This document shows, piece by piece, positions 42,578 through 51,511 of a stretch of DNA of 64,000 nt. Below the pieces are notes generated by a model. That model was not told where the DNA came from and ran no database searches. It worked only from the letters and a program-made list of their open reading frames with translations. The stretch's first letter is position 1, and every line of letters starts with the position of its first letter. The position numbers and the translations under genes were made by a program. The DNA is taken from positions 1-64,000 of the forward strand of contig NZ_JALNTW010000015.1 in NCBI RefSeq assembly GCF_023161665.1, in the 5' to 3' direction. The stretch comes from Shewanella sp. 1CM18E. Its GTDB lineage: Bacteria; Pseudomonadota; Gammaproteobacteria; Enterobacterales; Shewanellaceae.

Positions 42578-42607
42578 TAATAACAGTTTGGCTTTGATAG
42601 GCAAAGT

Positions 42608-44263
42608 CTAGATTTCGTCTTCCCAGCAAACTTTGCCGCCACGAGTGCCATCCACTTTTTCGCTAAACTTTTTCTCAAGCACATGGCGTTTAATTTTAAG
42701 CGTTGGCGTGAGGACATCGTTTTCAACGTCCCAAGGCTCACTGACAATAACAATCGCATCGACAGTTTCGTGTGACTCAAGATGTGGATTCACCGCATCA
42801 ACAGTGTCTTTTAGTGAGGCTCGTACTTCTTCTCTTGGTTGCAGAGCCGCACCTTCTGACAGCTGTACTAACGCGATAGGGTGGGGTAAGCCAGAACCGA
42901 TTACACAAATCATCTCTACATGGGGATCTTGTGCCAGCTTACGCTCAATTGGCACTGGCGCTACATACTTACCTTTGGCTGTTTTGAAATTGTCTTTAAC
43001 GCGGCCAGTAATGCTGACATTACCCTCATCATCAATAGAGCAAAGATCGCCTGTATGGAAGAAGCCTTCTGCATCAAAGCACTTAGCGCTTTCTTCTTCC
43101 TGTTTGTAATAGCCTTGCATTAAGCCAGGGCTCTTAACCAGTAATTCACCTACGTCAGACTGCTTAGCCTCACAACCTTCAACCGCGCGGCCAACAGAAC
43201 CAACTTTATTGGCGTCAAACGGATGGTTAATAATCGAGTAAGCGCAGTTTTCTGTCATGCCCCAGGCTTCTGAGATGTTTAAACCAATCTTGTGATACCA
43301 CTCAACCAATGATGGCGGGATTGGTGCTGAGCCTGAACCCAGCAGATGACAATGCTCTAAACCTAGCCCTTGATGGATTTTACGCTTAACAATACCACTA
43401 ACAATGGGTACTTTAAGCAGGAAGTTAAGCTTGCTGTAGCCAATTTTGTCGATAATATTTTTCTGGAATAGGCTCCACAGGCGCGGTACAGAGAAGAATA
43501 CTGTTGGTCTGGCGCGCTGCACATCAGCGACAAAGCTATCTAGGCTTTCAACAAAAGCAACGCTACTGCCTGAATAGAATGATGAGCCTTGAATCGCCAC
43601 ACGTTCGGTAATATGTGCTAGTGGTAAGTATGAAAGTAATCTGTCTTCTACATCCGTTTTTAAATCGCGCACTACCGCAGTACAGGTCCATGCGTAGCTA
43701 GCGAAATTTTGAATTGCACCTTTTGGCTTACCAGTCGATCCAGAGGTGTAGATAATGGTCATGATCTGCTCGGCCGTTGGCAGCGGTGCATCAATTAAAG
43801 GCTGGCCCATATTGAGCATTTTATCCCAGTGATACTGTGACGGCATGGTGTCATACGGCATAGCAAGACGCAGAATATCACCACCGACACCAGCTTCTTG
43901 GTCGGCCCAGTAATCGAGTTTACCGATAAAAATGGCTTTAGCTTCGCTGTGCTCTAAGGTGTAGCGAATGGTGTCAGCGTTAGCCGTTGGGTAGATAGGT
44001 ACACTAATATAGCCGCCATGCATTAGGGCTAAGTCGGTAATAAACCATTCGGCACAGTTTTTAGAAAGAACAGCAACTTTGTCGCCAGGGTTGAGGCCAA
44101 GGTGTCTTAATGCGCCAGCAATCTGCTGCATTTTTGTTTGCACATCGCGCCAAGTAAAAGTCTTATACTGACCATCAATTGGCTGCTTTAGATAAACTTG
44201 ATCGCCTTGTTTTTCAACCCAATGTTCAAGCATCTCAATTGGTGTTTTCATAGAAGATTCCAT
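42608..44263 (-). CDS. long-chain acyl-CoA synthetase-like AMP-ligase
   Basis: The 551-residue enzyme activates a fatty acid as acyl-AMP and acyl-CoA. Motifs are IIYTSGSTGKPKGAIQN, the ISEAWGMTENCAYSI adenine motif, FHTGDLCSIDDEGNVSITGRVKDNFK and a catalytic Lys in TLKIKRHVLEKKF. It resembles FadD15-type synthetases (YLPLAHITERV). The ATG at 44263 has GGAA six bases upstream. An open frame continues to 44743 but this part overlaps trmH and codes for nothing recognisable. It is not related to the APE genes. Confidence 0.85.
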   Translation of the reverse strand: MESSMKTPIEMLEHWVEKQGDQVYLKQPIDGQYKTFTWRDVQTKMQQIAGALRHLGLNPGDKVAVLSKNCAEWFITDLALMHGGYISVPIYPTANADTIRYTLEHSEAKAIFIGKLDYWADQEAGVGGDILRLAMPYDTMPSQYHWDKMLNMGQPLIDAPLPTAEQIMTIIYTSGSTGKPKGAIQNFASYAWTCTAVVRDLKTDVEDRLLSYLPLAHITERVAIQGSSFYSGSSVAFVESLDSFVADVQRARPTVFFSVPRLWSLFQKNIIDKIGYSKLNFLLKVPIVSGIVKRKIHQGLGLEHCHLLGSGSAPIPPSLVEWYHKIGLNISEAWGMTENCAYSIINHPFDANKVGSVGRAVEGCEAKQSDVGELLVKSPGLMQGYYKQEEESAKCFDAEGFFHTGDLCSIDDEGNVSITGRVKDNFKTAKGKYVAPVPIERKLAQDPHVEMICVIGSGLPHPIALVQLSEGAALQPREEVRASLKDTVDAVNPHLESHETVDAIVIVSEPWDVENDVLTPTLKIKRHVLEKKFSEKVDGTRGGKVCWEDEI

Positions 44264-44522
44264 CGCATTTCCATATTGATTTTGTTGATTCCAATTCAGC
44301 TTATATCTATATAGTTGTTTTAATCGTTCGTTTAATAAGCTGGTTTCATCTTGAGTATGGCGAAAAATGTGATCTAAGACAAACTTTTTCAAACGGGTGT
44401 TACAATTTTGTTTATATGGAAAAAGCAGATGTTTGAGCAGAGGGAGTGTTGGATATAAGTCGGTACGCTTGAAAATATTGAGAGCCCAGCGCTGCAGGAG
44501 CGAGTGCTGGGCGCAGAAGGAG

Positions 44523-45218
44523 TTATTCTTCTTCGTCTGATGGGGCGCGCATTTTTTGCCACCAGTCATCATCGGCAACAATTTGTCCGCTTTCATCAAC
44601 GGCTGGGTAAGGTAGCTTTTTACGGCGACAAGCTTTGGCATAAATTGGATGGCCTTGCTCGAAGAGCTTGGTTTGGCAGTAAGCATCATCGAGCTTACGA
44701 GTACCATACATACCTGCCTCTGTGCGCTGACGCTGAGCTTCATACATGATTAGCGCGGATGCTACTGATACGTTTAGCGATTGCACCATGCCTATCATAG
44801 GGATAATGATGTGCTGGTCTGCTGCGGCGATGCCTTCAGGGCTCACGCCATCGCGCTCGTTACCCATAATAATCACTGTGGGCTTGGTGTAATCAATCTC
44901 TCTGAAATCGACCGCAGTATCTGAAAACGTCGTTGCTAGAATTTGCATGTCTTTAGCGCGAAACTCTTCAACGGCCTCAGCCATAGTGTGGTGCACACGG
45001 GTTTTAACCCATTGCTGGCTGCCAGACGCGGTGTTGCCCGACACGCGCATTTCAAGATCTGACCATACTGCGTGCACTTCATGAATGCCTGCGGCATCAG
45101 CTGTACGCAATACCGCAGCAATATTGTTGCCTTTGTGCACTGTGTCTAAGCAAACGGTAAGGTCGGGTTGGCGATTATCAAGCATCTGATTGATGCGGGC
45201 AAAACGTTCAGGACTCAT
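44523..45218 (-). CDS. trmH: tRNA (guanosine-18-2'-O)-methyltransferase TrmH
   Basis: The enzyme methylates the 2'-OH of G18 in the D-loop of tRNAs with S-adenosylmethionine. The 231 residues show the SPOUT motifs: VLRTADAAGIHEVH (with the conserved Arg), IIMGNERDGVSPE and IPMIGMVQSLNVSVASALIMYE, plus an extended C-terminal tail that helps bind tRNA. A hairpin terminator separates it from the upstream ridA, so it may have its own promoter. Confidence 0.95.
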   Translation of the reverse strand: MSPERFARINQMLDNRQPDLTVCLDTVHKGNNIAAVLRTADAAGIHEVHAVWSDLEMRVSGNTASGSQQWVKTRVHHTMAEAVEEFRAKDMQILATTFSDTAVDFREIDYTKPTVIIMGNERDGVSPEGIAAADQHIIIPMIGMVQSLNVSVASALIMYEAQRQRTEAGMYGTRKLDDAYCQTKLFEQGHPIYAKACRRKKLPYPAVDESGQIVADDDWWQKMRAPSDEEE

Positions 45219-45256
45219 GCTAGGCTTCTAAATTAGTGTGGTATTAAATAATGGGT

Positions 45257-45284
45257 TTAAAACAAAATGGGCGCCTAAGCGCCC
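45257..45284 (-). terminator. terminator of the spoT-ridA unit
   Basis: GGGCGC/GCGCCC with a 4-base loop is followed on the minus strand by ATTTTGTTTT. It lies between the ridA stop (45306) and the trmH start (45218). Confidence 0.85.
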
Positions 45285-45305
45285 AATTGATAAAGTGATG
45301 ATAGA

Positions 45306-45689
45306 TTAGATCTCCATCACTCCATCCATTTCAACAAGTGAGTCTTTCGGTAATTGTTTTACACCGATTGCTGCACGTGCAGGATAAGGCTGTTCAAAAT
45401 AACGACCCATAATCTCGTTTACTGTAGCGAAGTTACTAAGGTCCGTCATAAAGATATTCAGTTTGACTATATCGCTTAGTGAACCACCTGCAGCTTCACA
45501 TACCGCTGTTAGGTTTTCAAATACCTGTACAACTTGGGCTTCAAACTCATTGCTAACGATTTCCATTGTTTCTGGAACAAGGGGGATCTGACCTGATAAA
45601 TAAACTGTGCTACCCACTTTAACTGCTTGAGAGTATGTGCCAATTGCTTGTGGCGCTTTAGCGGTCGCGATGATGATTTTTTCTGCCAT
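45306..45689 (-). CDS. ridA: enamine/imine deaminase RidA
   Basis: RidA hydrolyses reactive enamines such as 2-aminoacrylate, made by PLP enzymes like threonine dehydratase. The 127 residues match family length. The catalytic Arg is in YPARAAIGV and the C-terminal signature reads LVEMDGVMEI. AAGGAC precedes the ATG. It follows spoT by 35 bases, probably in the same transcript, an arrangement common in Shewanella and Vibrio relatives. Confidence 0.95.
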   Translation of the reverse strand: MAEKIIIATAKAPQAIGTYSQAVKVGSTVYLSGQIPLVPETMEIVSNEFEAQVVQVFENLTAVCEAAGGSLSDIVKLNIFMTDLSNFATVNEIMGRYFEQPYPARAAIGVKQLPKDSLVEMDGVMEI

Positions 45690-45724
45690 GATCTGTCCTT
45701 GTTTTAACTGAGTACAATAGTGAG

Positions 45725-47830
45725 TTAGCGATTCCTAGATGTACGTAATACTTCAGGTAATACCCTAATACGGCGCATTACGTTAGCCAAATGGATACGG
45801 TCACGCACAGAAATTCGCAGATTGATGAGGAATACTCGTCCGTCGCGTTCTTCTGTGGTCAAGTTATGAATATTTGAGCCTTCTGCAGCGACAATCGAAG
45901 TGATTTTCGCAAGTGCGCCTTGGTGGTTAACAATCTCCACTCGCAGATTGGCTTGGTATTCAACGCCTTCAGCGCTGTCCCATTGCACAGGAATATACTT
46001 ATCAGGCTCGCCTTGGTAACCACGTATATTGGCACAGCTTTCCATGTGTACCACTAGGCCTTTACCTGGGCTTACATGGGCAATAACTGCATCACCAGGA
46101 ATTGGGCGACAACAATTAGCAAAGGTTACCAACATACCTTCAGCGCCACGAATTGGCATAGTATGGGTTTCTTTGTGCTCTTCAGTGTCAACTTGGTCGC
46201 CGCGCAGGCGCTGGGCAATCACAATACTCATAGCGTTGCCTAAACCAATATCGGCTAGCAGTGCATCAAGAGTTTCATGCTTGGTATCTTTGACTACTTT
46301 TTCAATCTGTTCTGGTGATAAGCTATCTAACTTAGTTTCACCTAAAGCATGATTAAGTAAACGCTTACCTAATAAAATGGCATCGTCTTCTTTCAGGCTC
46401 TTCAGTAACTGACGGATTTTAGCGCGAGCTTTACCTGTTACCACAAAGTTTAGCCATGCTGCATTTGGACGGGCGCCGTTTGCGGTAATAATCTCTACGG
46501 TTTGGCCGGAGATAAGAGGCTGACTTAATGGATAAGCTTGGCGATTTACTTTAGCACCAACACAGGTATTACCTACGTCTGTATGCACTTCGTAAGCAAA
46601 ATCGACAGGCGTTGCACCTACTGGTAGCTCTAAAATACGGCCTTCAGGGGTGAACACATAAATCTCTTCAGGAAAGAGTTCAGTCTTAAAGTTTTCAACG
46701 AACTCAAAAGAGGTGCTAGCGCTTTGCTGAAGTTCGAGCAAGCTTTGCATCCACTTACGGGCACGCACTTGAGTTGTGGTGCCTTGCTCTGCTGAGCTGC
46801 CTTTTTTATACAGCCAGTGAGCCGCGACCCCTTTATCTGCCATTTGGTCCATATCTTCGGTACGGATTTGGATCTCAACCGGCACACCGTGAGGACCAAA
46901 AAGCGAAGTATGTAATGACTGATAGCCGTTGGCTTTAGGGATCGCGATATAATCTTTAAAGCGGCCTGGATGCGGCTTATAAAGGCCATGCATGGCACCC
47001 ATTACGCGATAGCAAGTATCGATAGAGTCAACGATGACTCTGAAGGCATAGATATCCATGACTTCTTGGAATTGCAGCTCTTTATTGCGCATCTTGTTGT
47101 AGATGGAATAAAGGTTTTTCTCACGACCTTTGACAGCACCTTGTAGGCCAGTGTCTTCGAGGCGAGTTTCAATTGCAGCTTCGATACTTTGAATCAGTTC
47201 TTTGCGATTACCACGAGCGGCCTTAACTACTTCTTTAAGAACACGATATCGCATTGGATAATAGGCATGGAAACCTAAATCTTCTAACTCACTCTTAATA
47301 TTATGAATACCAAGACGGTTGGCGATAGGGGCGTAGATCTCGAGCGTTTCTCGGGCAATACGGCGGCGTTTGTCAGGGCGCAAGGCACCTAATGTACGCA
47401 TATTGTGGGTTCTATCGGCAAGCTTGATTAAGATGACGCGAATATCTTGGGTCATCGCCATCATCATTTTACGAAAGTTTTCAGCCTGAGCTTCTTTCTT
47501 GTCGCGAAATTTAAGCTTATCTAGCTTAGATACACCTTCTACCAACTCAGCAATAGACTCGCCAAATAGCTCAGCTAATTCTTCTTTGGTAACAGGGGTG
47601 TCTTCGATAGTGTCGTGCAAGAGTGCGGCCATAAGCGTCTCATGATCGAGACGCATATCGGCCAGGATGCGGGCAACCGCAACCGGATGGGTAATATAAG
47701 GTTCGCCACTCGTGCGCATCTGACCTTCATGGGCATCACGCGCCACCTGATAGGCCTGCTTGAGTAATTCTACCTGTTCAGATTCTAAATAACCTGAAGC
47801 AGACTCCTTGAGACCTTCAAACAGATACAA
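45725..47830 (-). CDS. spoT: bifunctional (p)ppGpp synthetase/hydrolase SpoT
   Basis: SpoT makes and mainly degrades the alarmone (p)ppGpp in response to starvation. The 701 residues show the HD hydrolase domain (LLHDTIEDT, KLADRTHNMRTL), synthetase domain (DYIAIPKANGYQSLHTS), TGS domain (VFTPEGRILELPVGATPVDFAY), a CC/zinc-finger-like region (FANCCRPIPGDAVIAH) and the C-terminal ACT domain. The start is TTG at 47830 after AAGGAG at nine bases, as in E. coli. The longer frame to 47932 overlaps rpoZ and is not likely to be translated. Confidence 0.96.
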   Translation of the reverse strand: MYLFEGLKESASGYLESEQVELLKQAYQVARDAHEGQMRTSGEPYITHPVAVARILADMRLDHETLMAALLHDTIEDTPVTKEELAELFGESIAELVEGVSKLDKLKFRDKKEAQAENFRKMMMAMTQDIRVILIKLADRTHNMRTLGALRPDKRRRIARETLEIYAPIANRLGIHNIKSELEDLGFHAYYPMRYRVLKEVVKAARGNRKELIQSIEAAIETRLEDTGLQGAVKGREKNLYSIYNKMRNKELQFQEVMDIYAFRVIVDSIDTCYRVMGAMHGLYKPHPGRFKDYIAIPKANGYQSLHTSLFGPHGVPVEIQIRTEDMDQMADKGVAAHWLYKKGSSAEQGTTTQVRARKWMQSLLELQQSASTSFEFVENFKTELFPEEIYVFTPEGRILELPVGATPVDFAYEVHTDVGNTCVGAKVNRQAYPLSQPLISGQTVEIITANGARPNAAWLNFVVTGKARAKIRQLLKSLKEDDAILLGKRLLNHALGETKLDSLSPEQIEKVVKDTKHETLDALLADIGLGNAMSIVIAQRLRGDQVDTEEHKETHTMPIRGAEGMLVTFANCCRPIPGDAVIAHVSPGKGLVVHMESCANIRGYQGEPDKYIPVQWDSAEGVEYQANLRVEIVNHQGALAKITSIVAAEGSNIHNLTTEERDGRVFLINLRISVRDRIHLANVMRRIRVLPEVLRTSRNR

Positions 47831-47843
47831 GTGACTACACTCC

Positions 47844-48125
47844 TTATATAGCGTTGCGGCCTTCAGCGATGGCAGCAACAGCAGCGATTTCAGCTGCTTC
47901 ACGTTCACGAACTGTTTGGCGCTCATCGGCATCCAAAGTATCAGCTGTGACTAAACCTAATTCGATTTCGCGAAGAGCGATAACCGTTGGCTTGTCGTTC
48001 TCTTCTTCAACCATAGGGTCTTTACCCTGAACAGCGATTTGGCGAGCACGACGCGCTGCAACCAGAATCATATCAAAACGGTTGCCGATTTGGTTTACGG
48101 CATCTTCTACAGTTACGCGAGCCAT
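47844..48125 (-). CDS. rpoZ: RNA polymerase omega subunit
   Basis: Omega wraps the C-terminal part of beta' and helps polymerase assembly; in many bacteria it forms part of a ppGpp site. The 93 residues match: [30 protein letters not shown] and the [13 protein letters not shown] helix. It lies between gmk and spoT, the standard order. The ATG at 48125 has a GGAAACTCC leader. Confidence 0.97.
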
Positions 48126-48186
48126 GTTTGGAAACTCCAGTGTTTTATCGATTGAAAAAATGACGCAAAATTGTACATGAAGACAG

Positions 48187-48810
48187 TTAGCCTGCCAACA
48201 GATCTTTAATCATACCATTCTGCGTATGAATTTGGCTAGCAGAGGTTAATCTTTGGCTGCGAATGATCGCTAATAAATCAGCCAATGCTTTGTCGAAATC
48301 ATCATTGACGATAACGAAATCATATTCATTGTAGTGTGACATCTCTGAAACTGCTTGTGCCATGCGGCCTGCAATCACTTCAGCGCTGTCTTGTCCGCGG
48401 CCAGTTAGGCGGCGTTCTAATTCTGTTTTTGATGGCGGTAAAATGAAAACGCCAATAGATTCAGGCATTAGCTCTTTAACTTGCTGCGCACCTTGCCAGT
48501 CGATATCTAAAAATACGTCGATACCTTTTGCTAGCGTTTGCTCAATCGTGACACGTGAAGTGCCATAATAGTTACCGAATACTTCAGCCCATTCAAAAAA
48601 TGCGTTATCGGCGATTAAGCTCTTGAACTCATCTTGAGAAACGAAATGGTAATGTTGACCGTTTTCTTCACCCGGACGTGGTTGTCTTGTGGTGTGCGAA
48701 ACTGAAACTTGCATATCTACAGGTTGATCCCTTAATAGGGCTGAAATAAGCGATGATTTACCTGCGCCACTTGGCGCCGAGACGATAAATAGGTTTCCGC
48801 GAGCGGTCAT
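48187..48810 (-). CDS. gmk: guanylate kinase
   Basis: The enzyme converts GMP to GDP with ATP and is essential for GTP supply. The 207 residues start with the P-loop [13 protein letters not shown] and contain the GMP-binding [10 protein letters not shown] segment and [11 protein letters not shown] choose the ATG at 48810 on family length; an upstream in-frame ATG at 48837 would add nine residues, and it overlaps the palindrome at 48832-48866. It is the first gene of gmk-rpoZ-spoT-ridA. Confidence 0.95.
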
Positions 48811-49147
48811 TAGCTGCTGTATCCGATGTGTGCACAATTTTAAGTACTGTGAACTTAAAATTGTGCGGGTAAAAGATTAAGCGAGCCATTATACAGCCTA
48901 GGGTGATATTTGTGCTAGTCACAGATGAATTTATTACAAAGCTTAGTTTGGTGTACCTGAGCCATAGCGGGGTTTCGCTTATTGAGCATCTTTGAGCTTT
49001 ATTGCCCGAAAACACTGACATTAAGCGCTAAATTCGGTAGGCTAACCCATTCGATTTTGTGCTTTCGCCTGAGCATAAAAAGGCTGCGTTACCACTTATG
49101 GAGTTGTAGTGCAGATTTATTATAGGAATTTTTAGGGTGGTAGTTGT
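48811..49147. other. divergent intergenic region upstream of gmk
   Basis: This 337-base gap separates gmk (minus) from the DUF805-like gene (plus). It should hold both promoters and contains the long palindrome at 48832-48866. I see no gene in it. Confidence 0.5.
48832..48866. promoter_or_regulatory. 35-bp palindrome upstream of gmk
   Basis: The perfect 14-bp arms GCACAATTTTAAGT and ACTTAAAATTGTGC flank a 7-base centre. It ends 22 bases before the gmk ATG. No T-run follows on the minus strand, so it is more likely an operator or leader hairpin than a terminator. Confidence 0.65.
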
Positions 49148-50371
49148 ATGCAAATAAAGTCGCTTTTTTGTGTTGTAGGTTTAGATAATAGCAAGCGTTT
49201 CTCTGCAATCAGTAGTTTGATTTATTTAGCTTTATTTATCTCAGTGGCGCTGTTAGGTCCAAGTGGTTTGTTATATGTTCCGGCGTTGCTCCTTGCTCCT
49301 ATTCTGGCGTTAACTAGCTTACGCCGATTGCGAGATAGCGGTAAACCTGCACTGTTTACTTTAGTGACTTTATTACCTTTTATTTTAGTCATCATCACCT
49401 TAGTGCACATCCAAAGCATGATGCTGTTATTAACCTTTTTATTATTAGCTGTGCTAACCATAGGTTATTTGGCAATTCAGCCAGCTGTAAGCAATGCTGA
49501 TTATATACAAGGTTATTCAGGCCCTGTTGAGATGAATGAAGCAGCTCGCCCTATGCGTAAAGACAATCACCGCAGCCGAGTTGAGCCAACATTAGGTGGC
49601 GGGGAACCAAGTTTCTCTGCAGATATTGACGGCAGGGGGGAAAACGCTGATGTCGTTGATTATTCTGCAGACCTTCAGAAAAGTAGAGCTGATAACGCAG
49701 CAGCTAGCGCTGAAGTAGAGAACAAAGCTCAGTTTGATACACAGCCTCGCTCGAATGTTGAGCCAACAAATAATACTTATCAGCAGGATAGGCTTGCTCA
49801 GCACCGCCGTCACCGTAACAGCAGACAAGCACAACCAGCTTTAGACCAATTGCAGCTGTTTATTGAAGCAAACAAGAAAGGCGTATTAATCGGCGCAGGC
49901 GCCATTGTCGGCAGTATGCTGTTGATTAGTCTTTGGACATTAATACCAAGTTCAGAGCAAGAAGATGTCAATGTCGGCGTAGCTAATGAAGAAGTGATAA
50001 CCGAGCCAAAAGTTGTGCGAGTATCAACTGCTATGCCTGATGATTTTAGTTTAGCACTGGAAGATGATGTACTGATCATGCGCTGGCTAGGGGATAGCGG
50101 TGCACCAGCAAACCTATGGTCATTAGCTACAGCTAAAGGTGATAGAACCTGTTCGCGTTTGCGCTTTAACAATGGCACAGAATATCGACCAATAGTTGTT
50201 GATTTACTTGCAGACACAGGCACTGAAGCACGCTTTTCTCCGCTAGATACCGAAGCGATTGTTATTGATATGGCGCGCAGAGGCAATGTCAGTCTGTGCG
50301 GTTATAACTTTAGCCTTAAAGGCAGCCAAGCAGCATTAGCTAAAGTTGCTGCCTTTAGAGATTATCTATAA
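49148..50371 (+). CDS. DUF805-like membrane protein with C-terminal periplasmic domain
   Basis: The 407-residue protein begins with four membrane helices that recall DUF805 (the TSLRRLRDSGKPA loop). A charged, low-complexity linker of about 110 residues follows (rich in Asn, Arg and Glu), then a second helix (GVLIGAGAIVGSMLLISLW, about residue 245) and a soluble domain of about 130 residues with two Cys (TCSRLRF, SLCGYNF) that could form a disulfide. I do not recognise the C-terminal domain. GGGTGG lies upstream of the ATG. No operon partner is clear. Confidence 0.6.
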   Translation: MQIKSLFCVVGLDNSKRFSAISSLIYLALFISVALLGPSGLLYVPALLLAPILALTSLRRLRDSGKPALFTLVTLLPFILVIITLVHIQSMMLLLTFLLLAVLTIGYLAIQPAVSNADYIQGYSGPVEMNEAARPMRKDNHRSRVEPTLGGGEPSFSADIDGRGENADVVDYSADLQKSRADNAAASAEVENKAQFDTQPRSNVEPTNNTYQQDRLAQHRRHRNSRQAQPALDQLQLFIEANKKGVLIGAGAIVGSMLLISLWTLIPSSEQEDVNVGVANEEVITEPKVVRVSTAMPDDFSLALEDDVLIMRWLGDSGAPANLWSLATAKGDRTCSRLRFNNGTEYRPIVVDLLADTGTEARFSPLDTEAIVIDMARRGNVSLCGYNFSLKGSQAALAKVAAFRDYL

Positions 50372-50494
50372 GAAAAAGCGATAGAACAAAAGGTTCGTTT
50401 AGCCAATAAGGCTGGATATTGCGAAATAGAGTCTTTAAACTTCTTCGCCTTATTGTGATGCTGCTTAGCATCTGTTAGAGAGACAATTAATTTG

Positions 50495-51400
50495 ATGAGT
50501 AACAGCGAACAATCATTAACCTTAGTGATTTTAGCGGCGGGGTTAGGAAGCCGATTTGGCGGTGATAAGCAGCTTGCAGAGCTTGGTCCTAATGGTGAGA
50601 CCATGTTGGAGCTTTCATTAAAAAGTGCTTATAAGGCTGGTTTTTCCAAAGCGGTATTGATAATTCGCCCAGAGCTAGCGCCGATGTTAGACCAAGCGTT
50701 AATGGGCAAGTTCGCTGATAACTTTAGCGTTGAATACTGTGTGCAGTCGATGGACGACTTACCGACAGCTGTTGAAGATTTTGTTGATTTATCCCAGCGT
50801 CAAAAGCCTTGGGGTACAGCCCATGCACTTTGGAGTGCAAGAGATCATGTGCATGGGCCAATGGCTGTTATCAACGCTGATGATTTCTACGGTGACAGTG
50901 CTTTTAGTTTGTTAGCTGAAGGTTTGTCTACGGCGAATGATGACTGGATGATGGTTGGCTATCCAATCAATCTAACCTTATCTGAAAACGGTGGGGTTAA
51001 CCGAGGTTTATGCAAAGTTGTCGACGGTAAACTTGTTGATGTGGCTGAGTGGCTTGAGATCCGTCAAGACGCATCTGGTTTAACTGGTATGCTTAGTGAA
51101 GAACGACAAGTTATTGCTGACAATGCTGTGGTCTCTATGACTTGCTGGGGCTTTAAGCCCGATATCTTTGCGGTTATTGAGCAAGAGTTAAGTGAGTTTA
51201 TTAAGATCCATGGTAAGCAGCCTAAAACAGAGTGTTATTTACCGAGTGTTGTACAAGCCCACATAGATAATAACTCCCATGCGACATCTAAATGGGGGGT
51301 AAAGGTTAGTGTGGCGCAAGAGTCTTGGTACGGGGTGACTTACCCTGAAGATGCAGAGTGGGTTAAAGTAAAGTTACAACAAACTCTCACGACTAAATAG
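50495..51400 (+). CDS. nucleotidyltransferase (MobA/NDP-sugar type)
   Basis: The 301-residue protein has the nucleotidyltransferase signature ILAAGLGSRFGGDKQLAELGPNGETMLE at the N-terminus and the metal-binding NADDFYGDSAF near residue 128. It should transfer a nucleotide to a sugar-1-phosphate. I start it at ATG 50495; a TTG one codon earlier is less likely. It is followed after 111 bases by an APH-like kinase on the same strand, so the two probably make an activated sugar in two steps. Confidence 0.75.
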   Translation: MSNSEQSLTLVILAAGLGSRFGGDKQLAELGPNGETMLELSLKSAYKAGFSKAVLIIRPELAPMLDQALMGKFADNFSVEYCVQSMDDLPTAVEDFVDLSQRQKPWGTAHALWSARDHVHGPMAVINADDFYGDSAFSLLAEGLSTANDDWMMVGYPINLTLSENGGVNRGLCKVVDGKLVDVAEWLEIRQDASGLTGMLSEERQVIADNAVVSMTCWGFKPDIFAVIEQELSEFIKIHGKQPKTECYLPSVVQAHIDNNSHATSKWGVKVSVAQESWYGVTYPEDAEWVKVKLQQTLTTK

Positions 51401-51511
51401 TCTTTAACGTAGCTAAACTAAAGATAAATAAACTTTTAATTAAACCTTTGCAGGGAAATTCTAGAGCGACTCTAGATAGCAAAAGTGATACAAAAATAAC
51501 TGGAGTGTTGG

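Noticed and set aside
44264..44743. N-terminal extension of the AMP-ligase open frame by about 160 residues
   Set aside because: It overlaps trmH on the same strand, has no family similarity, and a good ribosome site lies before the ATG at 44263.
47831..47932. Longer SpoT frame reaching into rpoZ
   Set aside because: SpoT proteins begin at MYLFE; the TTG at 47830 has AAGGAG in place, and the extra residues are unlike the family.
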